Source of the DNA: Candidatus Villigracilis proximus
Lineage (GTDB): Bacteria > Chloroflexota > Anaerolineae > Anaerolineales > Villigracilaceae
Assembly: GCA_016715195.1 (NCBI GenBank)
Contig: JADKBB010000001.1
Span: forward strand, 186,001 to 250,000
Direction: 5' to 3'
Length of the DNA: 64,000 nt
Shown: positions 55,333 through 63,550 of the stretch, piece after piece
Layout of the letters: every line of letters begins with the position of its first letter
How positions within the stretch are numbered: position 1 is the stretch's first letter
The notes under the pieces: model-generated
Database searches by the model: none
Told to the model about the DNA's origin: nothing
What the model saw: only the letters and a program-made list of their open reading frames with translations
Position numbers and translations under genes: made by a program

Positions 55333-56013
55333 TTGAGTACACAGCAGGATGCAGACCCGCGTGACCGGAAAAAATATTATCTGGAAGATACCTCCGCGCG
55401 ACGCCTTGTGCTTTGGCTGGTTCGCAATCTTTTTAATACTGCTATGGTGATGAAGGTGGAAGGGGTTGAGAATTTCCCGTTGGATGGTTCTGTGATCATC
55501 GCAGCGAATCATGTCACCAATTTTGATGTTTTCCCAATGCAATTTGCCGTGCCGCGTGTGATCTGTTTTATGGGTAAAGCTGAATTGTTCAACACCGTGC
55601 TTGATCCATTGCTGCGTGTACTATGTGCTTTCCCTGTATATCGTGGTGAAAAAGATGAGTGGGCGCTTCGTCATGCGCGCAAGGTTCTTGCTCATGGACA
55701 AATCCTCGGCATGTTCCCGGAAGGGAAACGCTCCAATGGAAAAGGGCTTGGTGTTGCAAAAACAGGCACAGCCAGAATGGCGATTGAGATGAACTGTCCC
55801 ATCATACCAATGACTGTGATCGGTACTGATAAATTTTTCAAACAGTTTCCTCACCGTTCAGCCGTGACTGTAAAGCTGCTCCCGCCCATTTTGCCAAATC
55901 CAAACGATACGCCCCTTTCTCTTACCGATCGCCTGATGTTTACACTCGCTTCTGGTTTGCCTGAAACCATGCGCGGTGTATATGCAGAAGTCCCGAAAGG
56001 ATTTGGCAGGTAA
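55333..56013 (+). CDS. plsC: 1-acyl-sn-glycerol-3-phosphate acyltransferase, PlsC family
   Basis: A 226-residue phospholipid-synthesis enzyme that transfers an acyl chain to lysophosphatidate. It has the family motifs NHVTNFD (HxxxxD catalytic pair), a GKAELFNTVL region, FPEGKRSNGKGLGVAKTG (phosphate-binding EG motif) and PIIPMTVIGT. A TTG start at 55333, placed after GGAGAGGC, gives a normal length. The N-terminal segment RRLVLWLVRNLFNTAMVM is the membrane-associating helix. It is a single gene, divergent from eno. Confidence 0.9.
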   Translation: MSTQQDADPRDRKKYYLEDTSARRLVLWLVRNLFNTAMVMKVEGVENFPLDGSVIIAANHVTNFDVFPMQFAVPRVICFMGKAELFNTVLDPLLRVLCAFPVYRGEKDEWALRHARKVLAHGQILGMFPEGKRSNGKGLGVAKTGTARMAIEMNCPIIPMTVIGTDKFFKQFPHRSAVTVKLLPPILPNPNDTPLSLTDRLMFTLASGLPETMRGVYAEVPKGFGR

Positions 56014-56226
56014 ACGCCTTGTTGCTTCCTTTGTGTGACATTCTCTATTGTATATTTCTCAGTCTAAAAAAAGAAGAAGTGCCGGGTGATTAGAGTTTAT
56101 CCTTTGTAGTTAAAATAAATAAACACACTGCTCAAGAGAATTTGTAAAATGAAGAACGATTTAAAAATAAAGAACTTTCGTTCTTGAAAGGCTGACATAA
56201 TTGTTAGGAAAAAGGCTTTTTTTTTC
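56014..56226. other. AT-rich gene-free stretch upstream of the pilin gene
   Basis: About 210 AT-rich bases with only short open frames. A small hairpin (AAGAAC-TTTC-GTTCTT, near 56170) is visible. It could act as an UP-like region or contain a small RNA, but nothing definite is seen. Confidence 0.4.
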
Positions 56227-56284
56227 TTGCGTTATTTTGTAGACGATGTAAAATAAAGTCAATCGAACTTAGGAAGCGTTCCTA
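56227..56284 (+). promoter_or_regulatory. Promoter and operator-like palindrome of the pilin gene
   Basis: TTGCGT (56227-56232) and TAAAAT (56249-56254) with 16-base spacing resemble a sigma70 promoter. Sixteen bases downstream is the palindrome TAGGAA-GCG-TTCCTA (56270-56284), placed around the expected start of transcription to +25, where a repressor could act. Confidence 0.5.
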
Positions 56285-56314
56285 GGAATTTTTATAAAAA
56301 GGAGATTATACAAA

Positions 56315-56470
56315 ATGTTATTCGCACCCAAAGAAAAAGGCCAAGGTCTCGTTGAATACGCTCTCATCCTCGTTTTGGTAGCCATCGTTGTTATCGCTGC
56401 TCTCATGATCCTCGGACCAATCATCGGTAACGTGTTCAGCAAAGTCAACTCCAGCCTCGCTGGTGTGTAA
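56315..56470 (+). CDS. Flp-family type IVb pilin
   Basis: A 51-residue small pilin from ATG 56315, with AAAAGGAG 9 bases upstream. The leader LFAPKEKG is cut before QGLVEYALILVLVAIVVIAAL, which shows the Flp signature: Glu at position 5 after the cleaved Gly, the neighbouring Tyr, and a single hydrophobic helix. The tail PIIGNVFSKVNSSLAGV is short. It is a monocistron with its own promoter, long leader and strong terminator, and no tad, cpaF or prepilin peptidase genes are in view, so the assembly machine must be encoded elsewhere. Confidence 0.9.
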   Translation: MLFAPKEKGQGLVEYALILVLVAIVVIAALMILGPIIGNVFSKVNSSLAGV

Positions 56471-56484
56471 TCTGCACCATCAAC

Positions 56485-56518
56485 AAAAAAAGTCCCGTCG
56501 AAAGACGGGACTTTTTTT
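56485..56518. terminator. Bidirectional intrinsic terminator (pilin and pyrG)
   Basis: AAAAAAAGTCCCGTC and GACGGGACTTTTTTT are perfect complements around a GAAA tetraloop. It ends the pilin transcript and, on the other strand, pyrG. Confidence 0.95.
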
Positions 56519-56532
56519 GTTTCCTTCCGGGT

Positions 56533-58143
56533 TTACTTCTTCGACCGTTCTTTCGCGGCTTTGAGCAGCCCCACAAACAGAGGATGTGGTTTCATCGGAC
56601 GCGATAAAAATTCGGGGTGGAATTGACTCGCGACCATGTAGGGGTGATCTGCCAGTTCAACGATCTCGACCAATCTGCCATCAGGAGAGAGACCTGAAAA
56701 TATCATGCCCTGCTTTTCGAATTCGGTGCGGTAGGAGTTGTTAAACTCAAAGCGGTGACGATGCCTCTCGTCCACTTTGGGAACTGTATAGGCGGCAGAA
56801 GCCTTCGTCCCTTTTTGGATCAGGCACGGGTACAGTCCGAGACGCATCGTCCCGCCCATATCGGTAATGGAACGCTGGTCGATCATTAGATCGATCACAG
56901 GGTGTTCCGTGCCCCGATCAAATTCAGAAGAGTTGGCATCTTCAAGATCGAGAATGTTGCGCGCGAAATCAATGCACATCACTTGCATTCCCAAACACAA
57001 ACCAAGATATGGGACTTTGTTTTCGCGTGCGTAACGCGCGGCTAACACTTTGCCTTCAATGCCGCGTGATCCAAAACCGCCGGGTACAAGAACCGCATCC
57101 GCTTTTTTGACAATATCCCAGCCTTTATCTTTTTCAAGGTCAGCGGAATGTACCCAGCTGATCTCCACTTCAACATCGTTTGCAAGTGCGGCATGCTTGA
57201 GCGCTTCGCGCACCGACATATACGCATCCTGTAATTCAACATACTTGCCGACCAGCGCAACCTTGACAGAGGGTTTTGGCTTCTTTACATCTTCCACCAG
57301 TTTTTTCCATGGGCGCATATGTGGTGTACGTTTTGCTTTCAAGCCGAGCTTTGTCAGCACCAATTCGCCAACGCCCATTTTCTCCAAAAGTAACGGGACT
57401 TCATAAAGTACTTCCGCGGTTTTCATCGGGATCACGGAGTCTTTTTCAACATCGCAGAAGAGTGCGATCTTTTCGCACAGACCTTTATCCACATCCTGAT
57501 CGGCACGCGCGATGATGATGTTGGGGGAAATACCGATTGAGCGTAACGCGGCTACTGAGTGCTGCGTGGGTTTGGTCTTGATCTCACCAGTTGCGCCGAT
57601 GGTTGGCAGCCAGGTGACATGTACAAATAGACAGTTTTCACGTCCCACTTCATTGCGGAGTTGACGCAATGCTTCAAGAAATGGCTGTGACTCAATATCA
57701 CCGACTGTTCCGCCTACTTCGAGAATGACGATCTCCGCGCCTGTTTCTTTTGAAACCAGACCGATCCTGCGTTTGATCTCATTCGTGATATGTGGAATAA
57801 CCTGAATCGTTCCGCCCAGATAATCGCCACGGCGTTCCTTTGCAATGGTCTCAGCGTAGACTTGTCCCGTCGTGAAATTGCTGACGCGTGTTAAACGGTT
57901 GTCAATGAATCTCTCGTAGTGACCCAGATCAAGGTCGGTCTCTGCGCCGTCATCCAGCACATACACTTCACCATGCTGATAAGGTGACATCGTCCCCGGA
58001 TCAACATTGATATACGGGTCCAGCTTTTGAACAGCGACCTTGAAACCGCGTTCCTTTAACAACAGTCCCATTGCGGCGGCGGTGACGCCTTTCCCAACAG
58101 ATGAAACCACACCGCCAGTGAAGAATAAATATTTTGTCGTCAT
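56533..58143 (-). CDS. pyrG: CTP synthase
   Basis: The glutamine-dependent enzyme making CTP from UTP, 536 residues from ATG 58143. The synthetase domain has KYLFFTGGVVSSVGKGVTAAAMG, DPYINVDPGTMSPYQHGEVYVLDDGAETDLDLGHYERF and GGTVGDIESQPFLEALRQL. The glutaminase domain carries PGGFGSRGIEGK, the nucleophile in LGLCLGMQ and the His-Glu pair in SQFHPEFLSRP. It sits between the pilin gene and the Roadblock gene, each with its own terminator. Confidence 0.97.
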   Translation of the reverse strand: MTTKYLFFTGGVVSSVGKGVTAAAMGLLLKERGFKVAVQKLDPYINVDPGTMSPYQHGEVYVLDDGAETDLDLGHYERFIDNRLTRVSNFTTGQVYAETIAKERRGDYLGGTIQVIPHITNEIKRRIGLVSKETGAEIVILEVGGTVGDIESQPFLEALRQLRNEVGRENCLFVHVTWLPTIGATGEIKTKPTQHSVAALRSIGISPNIIIARADQDVDKGLCEKIALFCDVEKDSVIPMKTAEVLYEVPLLLEKMGVGELVLTKLGLKAKRTPHMRPWKKLVEDVKKPKPSVKVALVGKYVELQDAYMSVREALKHAALANDVEVEISWVHSADLEKDKGWDIVKKADAVLVPGGFGSRGIEGKVLAARYARENKVPYLGLCLGMQVMCIDFARNILDLEDANSSEFDRGTEHPVIDLMIDQRSITDMGGTMRLGLYPCLIQKGTKASAAYTVPKVDERHRHRFEFNNSYRTEFEKQGMIFSGLSPDGRLVEIVELADHPYMVASQFHPEFLSRPMKPHPLFVGLLKAAKERSKK

Positions 58144-58179
58144 TTGATTCCCTTTCAAGTTAGATGATTTAAACAAAGA

Positions 58180-58211
58180 GAATGGGGAGGGCGTTTAAGC
58201 CCTCCCCATTC
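58180..58211 (-). terminator. Terminator of the Roadblock gene
   Basis: GAATGGGGAGGGC and GCCCTCCCCATTC form a 13-base perfect stem with a six-base loop, 37 bases after the stop at 58249. Confidence 0.85.
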
Positions 58212-58248
58212 GGGGTTGCAAATTATTTAAGAGTAAAAGTTTTTCTGT

Positions 58249-58623
58249 TCATCCGACCAGTTTCACTAAATCTTCAGCGGCACGGCGCATCTCAAGAAAG
58301 ATCATGCCCAGTTTTGCATCATGGCGCGACATGGCGGTCAGTACGGCTTCTTCACCAATGGCGGTAAGCACAATTGCGCCCTTATCGCCTTTGATGTAAA
58401 CCTGTTCAAGACTTCCACGTCCCAGTTCGCCAGAAATTCGCTCGCCGAGGCTGAGCATGGCCGCAGACATGGCCGAAACGCGGTCTTCTTCCACGCCCTG
58501 TTGCAAGGCAGATGCCATAATAAGGCCGTCTACAGAAACAACGGCCGAGGCTTCAATATCAGGTGCGGCAGCTTGCATATTACGCAAGCGTTCCACCATT
58601 TGGTCAGAGCGTGATTTTGCCAT
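58249..58623 (-). CDS. Roadblock/LC7 domain protein
   Basis: A 124-residue protein from ATG 58623 with TTAGGAGA in front. The Roadblock fold pattern is clear: MVERLRNMQAAAPDIEASAVVSVDGLIMASAL, SAMSAAMLSLGERISGELGRGSLEQVYIKGDKGAIVLTAIGEEAVLTAMS. Bacterial members pair with small GTPases (MglB-like) in polarity or motility control. No GTPase is visible next to it, so the partner is unknown. Confidence 0.88.
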   Translation of the reverse strand: MAKSRSDQMVERLRNMQAAAPDIEASAVVSVDGLIMASALQQGVEEDRVSAMSAAMLSLGERISGELGRGSLEQVYIKGDKGAIVLTAIGEEAVLTAMSRHDAKLGMIFLEMRRAAEDLVKLVG

Positions 58624-58765
58624 AACGCAGTCTCCTAAGATTAAGCGGAGTGTTCCGCCAATAAATGTGATTGAACTTCTTGAGTTTACCAGAAAAATAA
58701 TTATTCGAGAATTGTAAGCACATTTCAATTAAGAAATCCCTATGATTTGACCCGCTCCCTCCTTC

Positions 58766-59405
58766 ATGTTAAACTTACCGATTGCCATGTTCCAGTCCCT
58801 ATTAATCCTTGCCCTTTTTTTTCACGCTCAAACTGCGGAACTTTCCATAATTTCCCCTTTACCCGGCGACACTTTGCGCGGACAGGTGGAGATCGTGGGG
58901 AATTTGAACGTTCCTAACTTTGCATCCGCTGAACTGGCTTTCTCATACGCATCCAACCCCGCCGACAGCTGGTTCACCATCCAGACATTTCCTCAGCCCG
59001 TAGTGGATCCCACCTTCGCCATCTGGGACACGACCACCCTGACAGACGGTGACTACGTTTTGCATTTGCGCGTCTTCTTTCAGGATGGCTCCTCTCAGGA
59101 TATCGTCGTTCCCGACCTGAAAATCCGCAACGATACGCTGCCGCCAACTGCAATTCTTCCCACGGCCACCGCTACAGAATCTTTCAATACGATCACCATC
59201 AATCCGCTCCCGGTTTCATCACCAACAGGTCCCACCCCCGAGCCCGAACCCGTTCTTCTCACATATCCTTCGCCCACACCCATGCCTGCCAACCCCGCAT
59301 CGGTGACAGCACCTTCGATCTATTCAAATTTTGGACGCGGCTGATTGATCTCTTGTTCTGTTCATCTTCTTTGCGCTGGTTCTTCGCCTTCGCAAAAACA
59401 TATAA
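58766..59405 (+). CDS. Secreted or membrane-anchored protein with Ig-like domain (C-terminal frame break)
   Basis: About 210 residues. An N-terminal hydrophobic helix (LLILALFFHAQTA) precedes an Ig/Big-type domain beginning LSIISPLPGDTLRGQVEIVG and WFTIQTFPQPVVDPTFAIWDTTTLTDGDYVLHLRVFF, then a Thr/Pro-rich stretch. The frame ends at TGA 59342-59344, but a neighbouring frame continues VLFIFFALVLRLRKNI to TAA 59405, a C-terminal membrane helix with basic stop-transfer. Two missing C residues near 59341 and 59353 would join them. ATG 58787 is an alternative start. The function is unknown. Confidence 0.65.
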
Positions 59406-59417
59406 TTAAAACTACCT

Positions 59418-60002
59418 ATGACAGAAAACACCTTCCTCATCATCGGCTTTGGCAATCCGGGCCGTGAATACAAAGATACCCGGCATAACATCGGCTTCAT
59501 GCTCATTGACCGGGTAGCCGTGCGGCTTAACGCGCGCGGCATGCGACTGCAATCCAAAGCGATTGTGATGTCCACATTACATGAAGAGCGCAAGATCATC
59601 CTCGCCAAACCACAGACCTTTATGAATCTCTCAGGCCAATCTGTGCAGGGACTTTTGCATTTCTACAAACTACCCGTGGAAAATTTACTCATCGCGCACG
59701 ATGACCTTGACCTGCCCTTCGGCACGCTGCGCATCCGCCCCGGCGGCGGTCCCGGCGGACAACGCGGCATGGCCGACACCATCGAACGCCTCGGGACAAA
59801 AGAATTCCCACGCCTGCGCCTCGGCATTGGGCGTCCCCCCGGCCGCATGGACCCGAAGGATTATGTGCTGCAGGATTTCTCTAAAGACGATCAAAAATTT
59901 CTGCCCGAAATATTAGACCGCGCCACAGACGCCGCGCTTGAATTCGTAATGAAAGGCCTAAACGCCGCAATGAACAAATTCAACGGCGGTATTGAATCGT
60001 AG
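59418..60002 (+). CDS. pth: Peptidyl-tRNA hydrolase
   Basis: Releases tRNA from prematurely dropped peptidyl-tRNA, 194 residues. All family hallmarks are present: GFGNPGREYKDTRHNIGFMLID with the catalytic His, PQTFMNLSGQSVQGLLHFYKL, the Asp pair in IAHDDLDLPFG, and RPGGGPGGQRGMADTIERLGTKEFPRLRLGIGRPPGRMDPKDYVL. The ATG follows the membrane protein frame by 12 bases. It precedes mfd, separated by a repeat-rich gap. Confidence 0.96.
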   Translation: MTENTFLIIGFGNPGREYKDTRHNIGFMLIDRVAVRLNARGMRLQSKAIVMSTLHEERKIILAKPQTFMNLSGQSVQGLLHFYKLPVENLLIAHDDLDLPFGTLRIRPGGGPGGQRGMADTIERLGTKEFPRLRLGIGRPPGRMDPKDYVLQDFSKDDQKFLPEILDRATDAALEFVMKGLNAAMNKFNGGIES

Positions 60003-60087
60003 GGGCGACCCTTGTGGTCGCCCTTTGGGTATGCACACCTTATTTGTTTTTCACATGATAACGGGCGGGGACAAGCCCCGCCCCTAC
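60001..60087. repeat. GGGCGACC/GGGCGGGG palindrome repeats
   Basis: TAGGGGCGACCCTTGTGGTC (60001-60020) plus GCCC, and GGGCGGGGACAAGCCCCGCC (60063-60082) plus CCTAC, are hairpin-forming relatives of one short repeat type, in opposite orientation. They lie between pth and mfd. A long upstream extension of mfd would read through them, so mfd starts after. Confidence 0.7.
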
Positions 60088-60092
60088 AAAAT

Positions 60093-63000
60093 ATGCAATC
60101 TCTTTTAGAAAACATCCGCGCACTTCCCCCGTATCAGCAATTGCTGACTCAACTTCAGGCTGGAAAAAATATTCCCGGCCTGGCGCGAAGCGTGCCGCGT
60201 GCCGCGAGGCTGCCTATCCTTGCCTCCCTATATGCAGACTTGAATCTTCCAATCTTGCTCATCACAGACCGCGCTGACCATGCACTATCTTTATTTGACG
60301 AACTGGGATTTTGGGTCAAGTCTTCAAGATATCTGTTTGCTGAACCGAATCCGCTTTTTTATGAGGAAGCGGCATGGGGAGTTTCAACCCGGCGTGACCG
60401 TCTGCAAGTGTTGACGGCGCTCTCGGCCTATCATTTACCGTTCGCGAAGAAACCTGAGTTCCCGCCGATCATTGTCACCTCGGCGCGTTCGTTGATGACG
60501 CGTACTTTGCCGCGCCGTGATTTTCTCAAAGCGTGCAAAAAAATATCAGCAGGCCAGACCATTCAACCCGATGTATTGATCCGTGAGTGGGCGAGGATCG
60601 GCTACCAGCGTGTTAACACTGTTTTGGAGCCGGGTCAATTCTCACACCGCGGAGGTCTATTGGATGTCTGGCCTTCGATCGAAGCGAATCCTGTTCGTCT
60701 TGATTTCTTTGGCGATGAAATTGAAACCATCCGCCAGTTTGATCCGGCCACACAAAGAACTGTTGAAAAACTTGAAACGATTCTCATCACGCCCGCGCGC
60801 GAATTTTTAGCAGAGACAGTTGATGCGCAATTGCAATATTCTGAATTTCATATTCCATTGCTGCACCCCATGCCCGCATCTTTGCTGGATTATCTTCCGC
60901 AAAAATCATTGATGATCGTGGATGATCTGAGTCTCGTTGAAGCGATGGCAAATGAAGTGGAAGAACAGGCTGTAAAGTTTCGGCGCGAAAGTATTGACGA
61001 AGGCACGCTCGCAAAAGATTTTCCGATTCCATATCTTCCGTGGTCTGAGCTGCATGACAGCCTCGGCGGATTTGCTTCGCTTGAATTTGGACATTCGAGC
61101 GAGATCGCAAATAGTGAGCAGTTATTGAGTGATCAATTTACGCATGATGAAAGATTCGGCGGCAGGCTCAAACCTTTTATTGATTATCTTTCGCCGATCA
61201 TTGAAAGAGGCGAACAGGTTTTTATTGTCTCGCGTCAGTCACAGCGTTTGCGCGAAATGTGGAATGAACATTATCCCGATTCCGATTTTCAAAATCTGGA
61301 ATTCATAGAAGCCTCGCTCTCCGAAGGCTTCACCCTAATTACCAATTACCAGTTACCGACTCACTTAATTACCGATTCCGAAATCTTCGGCTGGGAACGC
61401 CCGCAATCGCGCATTCGCCAAAAGCAAACAGCCGAGACTCCTGAATCACTGTACGCGGATTTATTGGTTGGCGACTACGTTGTCCACGTGGATCACGGCA
61501 TTGGACGCTTCGCGGGTCTGACTCAGCGACAGTTGGACGGCCACGAAAGAGAGTATCTTGCTGTTGAATACGACAACGCAGACACGCTCTTCGTCCCCGT
61601 TCATCAAGCGGACAGACTCACGCGCTACGTTGGCGCAGATGGCGGTAAGCCTTCGCTCGATCATCTCGGCGGACAAGCCTGGGGTGAAACAAAGGCGCGT
61701 GTAAAAGAAGCCGTGCAAAGAGTCGCTGAAGACTTGCTCGATTTATATGCACGTCGTCAGGTTGTGGAAGGATATTCATTCGCAGCAGATACACAATGGC
61801 AAAAAGAACTTGAAGATAGTTTTCCTTATGTAGAAACTGACGATCAGAAACGCGCCATCAACGATATCAAACGTGACATGGAACGCGCCCGTCCGATGGA
61901 CCGTTTGCTGTGCGGTGACGTGGGCTATGGAAAAACAGAAGTTGCCTTACGCGCTGCATTCAAAGCTGTGATGAGCGGCAGGCAGGCGGCGATCCTCGTG
62001 CCAACGACTGTTCTGGCACAGCAGCATTTTGAGACCTTCTCACAAAGACTCGCCGCATTCCCGGTCAAAGTGGAGATGCTTTCACGCTTCCGCACGCCGC
62101 ACGAGCAGACAGAAATCCTGCTGCAACTCGCACTCGGTGAAGTGGACATCATCATCGGTACACATCGTTTGATCTCAGCCGACGTGCAGTTTAAAGATTT
62201 GGGATTGGTTGTCATCGATGAAGAACAGCGTTTCGGTGTGACTCACAAGGAGCATCTCAAGAAACTCCGCACCGAAGTGGATGTGTTAACTCTGACCGCC
62301 ACTCCTATTCCGCGCACGTTATACATGGCGCTGACAGGGGTGCGCGATATTTCCAATTTAAATACGCCGCCCGAAGAACGCCTGCCAATTGTGACTCACG
62401 TTGGCCCATATTCTCCGCGTCTCGTTCGTCAATCAATTTTGCGTGAACTCGAACGCGGCGGACAAATTTTCTTCGTCCATAATCGGGTTAACACAATTGA
62501 TGCAATGAAAGCGCATCTCAATAAACTTGTACCCGAAGCACGCGTGGATATTGGTCACGGGCAAATGGCGGAAGGTCAACTGGCGAGTGTGATGCACCGT
62601 TTCAATATGGGCGAGATCGATATTTTGCTTTGCACGACCATCATCGAATCTGGTTTGGATATCCCCAACGCCAACACGCTGATCGTGGACCGTGCCGATA
62701 CCTTTGGGCTTGCCCAACTCTATCAACTGCGCGGACGTGTGGGGCGCGGCGCGATGCGTGCGTATGCGTATTTCTTCCGCCACAATAAAATGACTCCCAC
62801 GCAGGATGGCCAGCAGAGACTCGAAGTCATCGCGGAAAATACACAACTTGGCGCGGGCTATTCAATTGCCATGCGTGACCTTGAAATTCGCGGCGCTGGT
62901 GATCTGCTCGGCACCCGTCAGCATGGATTTATTCAATCGGTTGGTTTTCATCTTTATACGAGAATGCTTTCGGATGCGGTAAGAAGGTTGCGCCGGAGTG

Positions 63001-63503
63001 ATGGCCAGAGGTCGAAGGCCGATGGTTTCGATGATTCTACTTTCGGTCTTTCAGCTTTTAGTCTTCCGCTTAGTTTGCCGGTCAATGTGGATTTGCCGCT
63101 CGCGGTGGGAATCCCCAGCGAATATATTTCAGATCAGGATCTGCGTCTGCGTTTGTATCGTCGTATTGCAGATCTGCGTGATGAGACCGAACTCGATGCG
63201 CTCGGTTCTGAATTCCGCGACCGGTTTGGGTTGATGCCTGAGATGCTGCAAAATTTGTTATATCAAATGCGGGTGAAACTCCGTGCTGAAAAAGCCGGAT
63301 TGAATTCGGTTAACATGGAATCATCAGGGCAGATTCTGCTCAAGTACGCTGCACCCGCTGACGGGTCCGAAGCGATGCGTATGCCTGATCTGGGGAACGG
63401 CGTGAGAGGCGGCAAGTCCGCTTATTGGGTGACTGTCACAAAAGAGGAAGTCTGGACAATAAAACTTTTGGATGTATTAGCCCGATTGGGTGATAGGGTG
63501 TAA
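60093..63503 (+). CDS. mfd: Transcription-repair coupling factor
   Basis: An ATP-dependent translocase that removes RNA polymerase stalled at DNA damage and recruits UvrA, 1136 residues from ATG 60093. It has a UvrB-like N-terminal part (ALPPYQQLLTQL to SHRGGLLDVWP), the RNA-polymerase-interacting domain (LLVGDYVVHVDHGIGRFAGLTQRQLDGHEREYLAVEYDN), Walker A LLCGDVGYGKTEVALRAAFKA, the DEEQ motif VIDEEQRFGV, TATPIPRTLYMALTGVRDIS, and YQLRGRVGRGAMRAYAYF. The C-terminal D7 domain follows. A start at 60012 would extend through repeat DNA and is rejected. Confidence 0.95.
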   Translation: MQSLLENIRALPPYQQLLTQLQAGKNIPGLARSVPRAARLPILASLYADLNLPILLITDRADHALSLFDELGFWVKSSRYLFAEPNPLFYEEAAWGVSTRRDRLQVLTALSAYHLPFAKKPEFPPIIVTSARSLMTRTLPRRDFLKACKKISAGQTIQPDVLIREWARIGYQRVNTVLEPGQFSHRGGLLDVWPSIEANPVRLDFFGDEIETIRQFDPATQRTVEKLETILITPAREFLAETVDAQLQYSEFHIPLLHPMPASLLDYLPQKSLMIVDDLSLVEAMANEVEEQAVKFRRESIDEGTLAKDFPIPYLPWSELHDSLGGFASLEFGHSSEIANSEQLLSDQFTHDERFGGRLKPFIDYLSPIIERGEQVFIVSRQSQRLREMWNEHYPDSDFQNLEFIEASLSEGFTLITNYQLPTHLITDSEIFGWERPQSRIRQKQTAETPESLYADLLVGDYVVHVDHGIGRFAGLTQRQLDGHEREYLAVEYDNADTLFVPVHQADRLTRYVGADGGKPSLDHLGGQAWGETKARVKEAVQRVAEDLLDLYARRQVVEGYSFAADTQWQKELEDSFPYVETDDQKRAINDIKRDMERARPMDRLLCGDVGYGKTEVALRAAFKAVMSGRQAAILVPTTVLAQQHFETFSQRLAAFPVKVEMLSRFRTPHEQTEILLQLALGEVDIIIGTHRLISADVQFKDLGLVVIDEEQRFGVTHKEHLKKLRTEVDVLTLTATPIPRTLYMALTGVRDISNLNTPPEERLPIVTHVGPYSPRLVRQSILRELERGGQIFFVHNRVNTIDAMKAHLNKLVPEARVDIGHGQMAEGQLASVMHRFNMGEIDILLCTTIIESGLDIPNANTLIVDRADTFGLAQLYQLRGRVGRGAMRAYAYFFRHNKMTPTQDGQQRLEVIAENTQLGAGYSIAMRDLEIRGAGDLLGTRQHGFIQSVGFHLYTRMLSDAVRRLRRSDGQRSKADGFDDSTFGLSAFSLPLSLPVNVDLPLAVGIPSEYISDQDLRLRLYRRIADLRDETELDALGSEFRDRFGLMPEMLQNLLYQMRVKLRAEKAGLNSVNMESSGQILLKYAAPADGSEAMRMPDLGNGVRGGKSAYWVTVTKEEVWTIKLLDVLARLGDRV

Positions 63504-63550
63504 ATATAAAACTGCGATAACATGCGATACTATTTTAAAAAAGGAGAATT

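Noticed and set aside
60012..60092. Upstream extension of mfd
   Set aside because: The extra codons are palindromic repeat DNA, and a proper Mfd N terminus begins at 60093.
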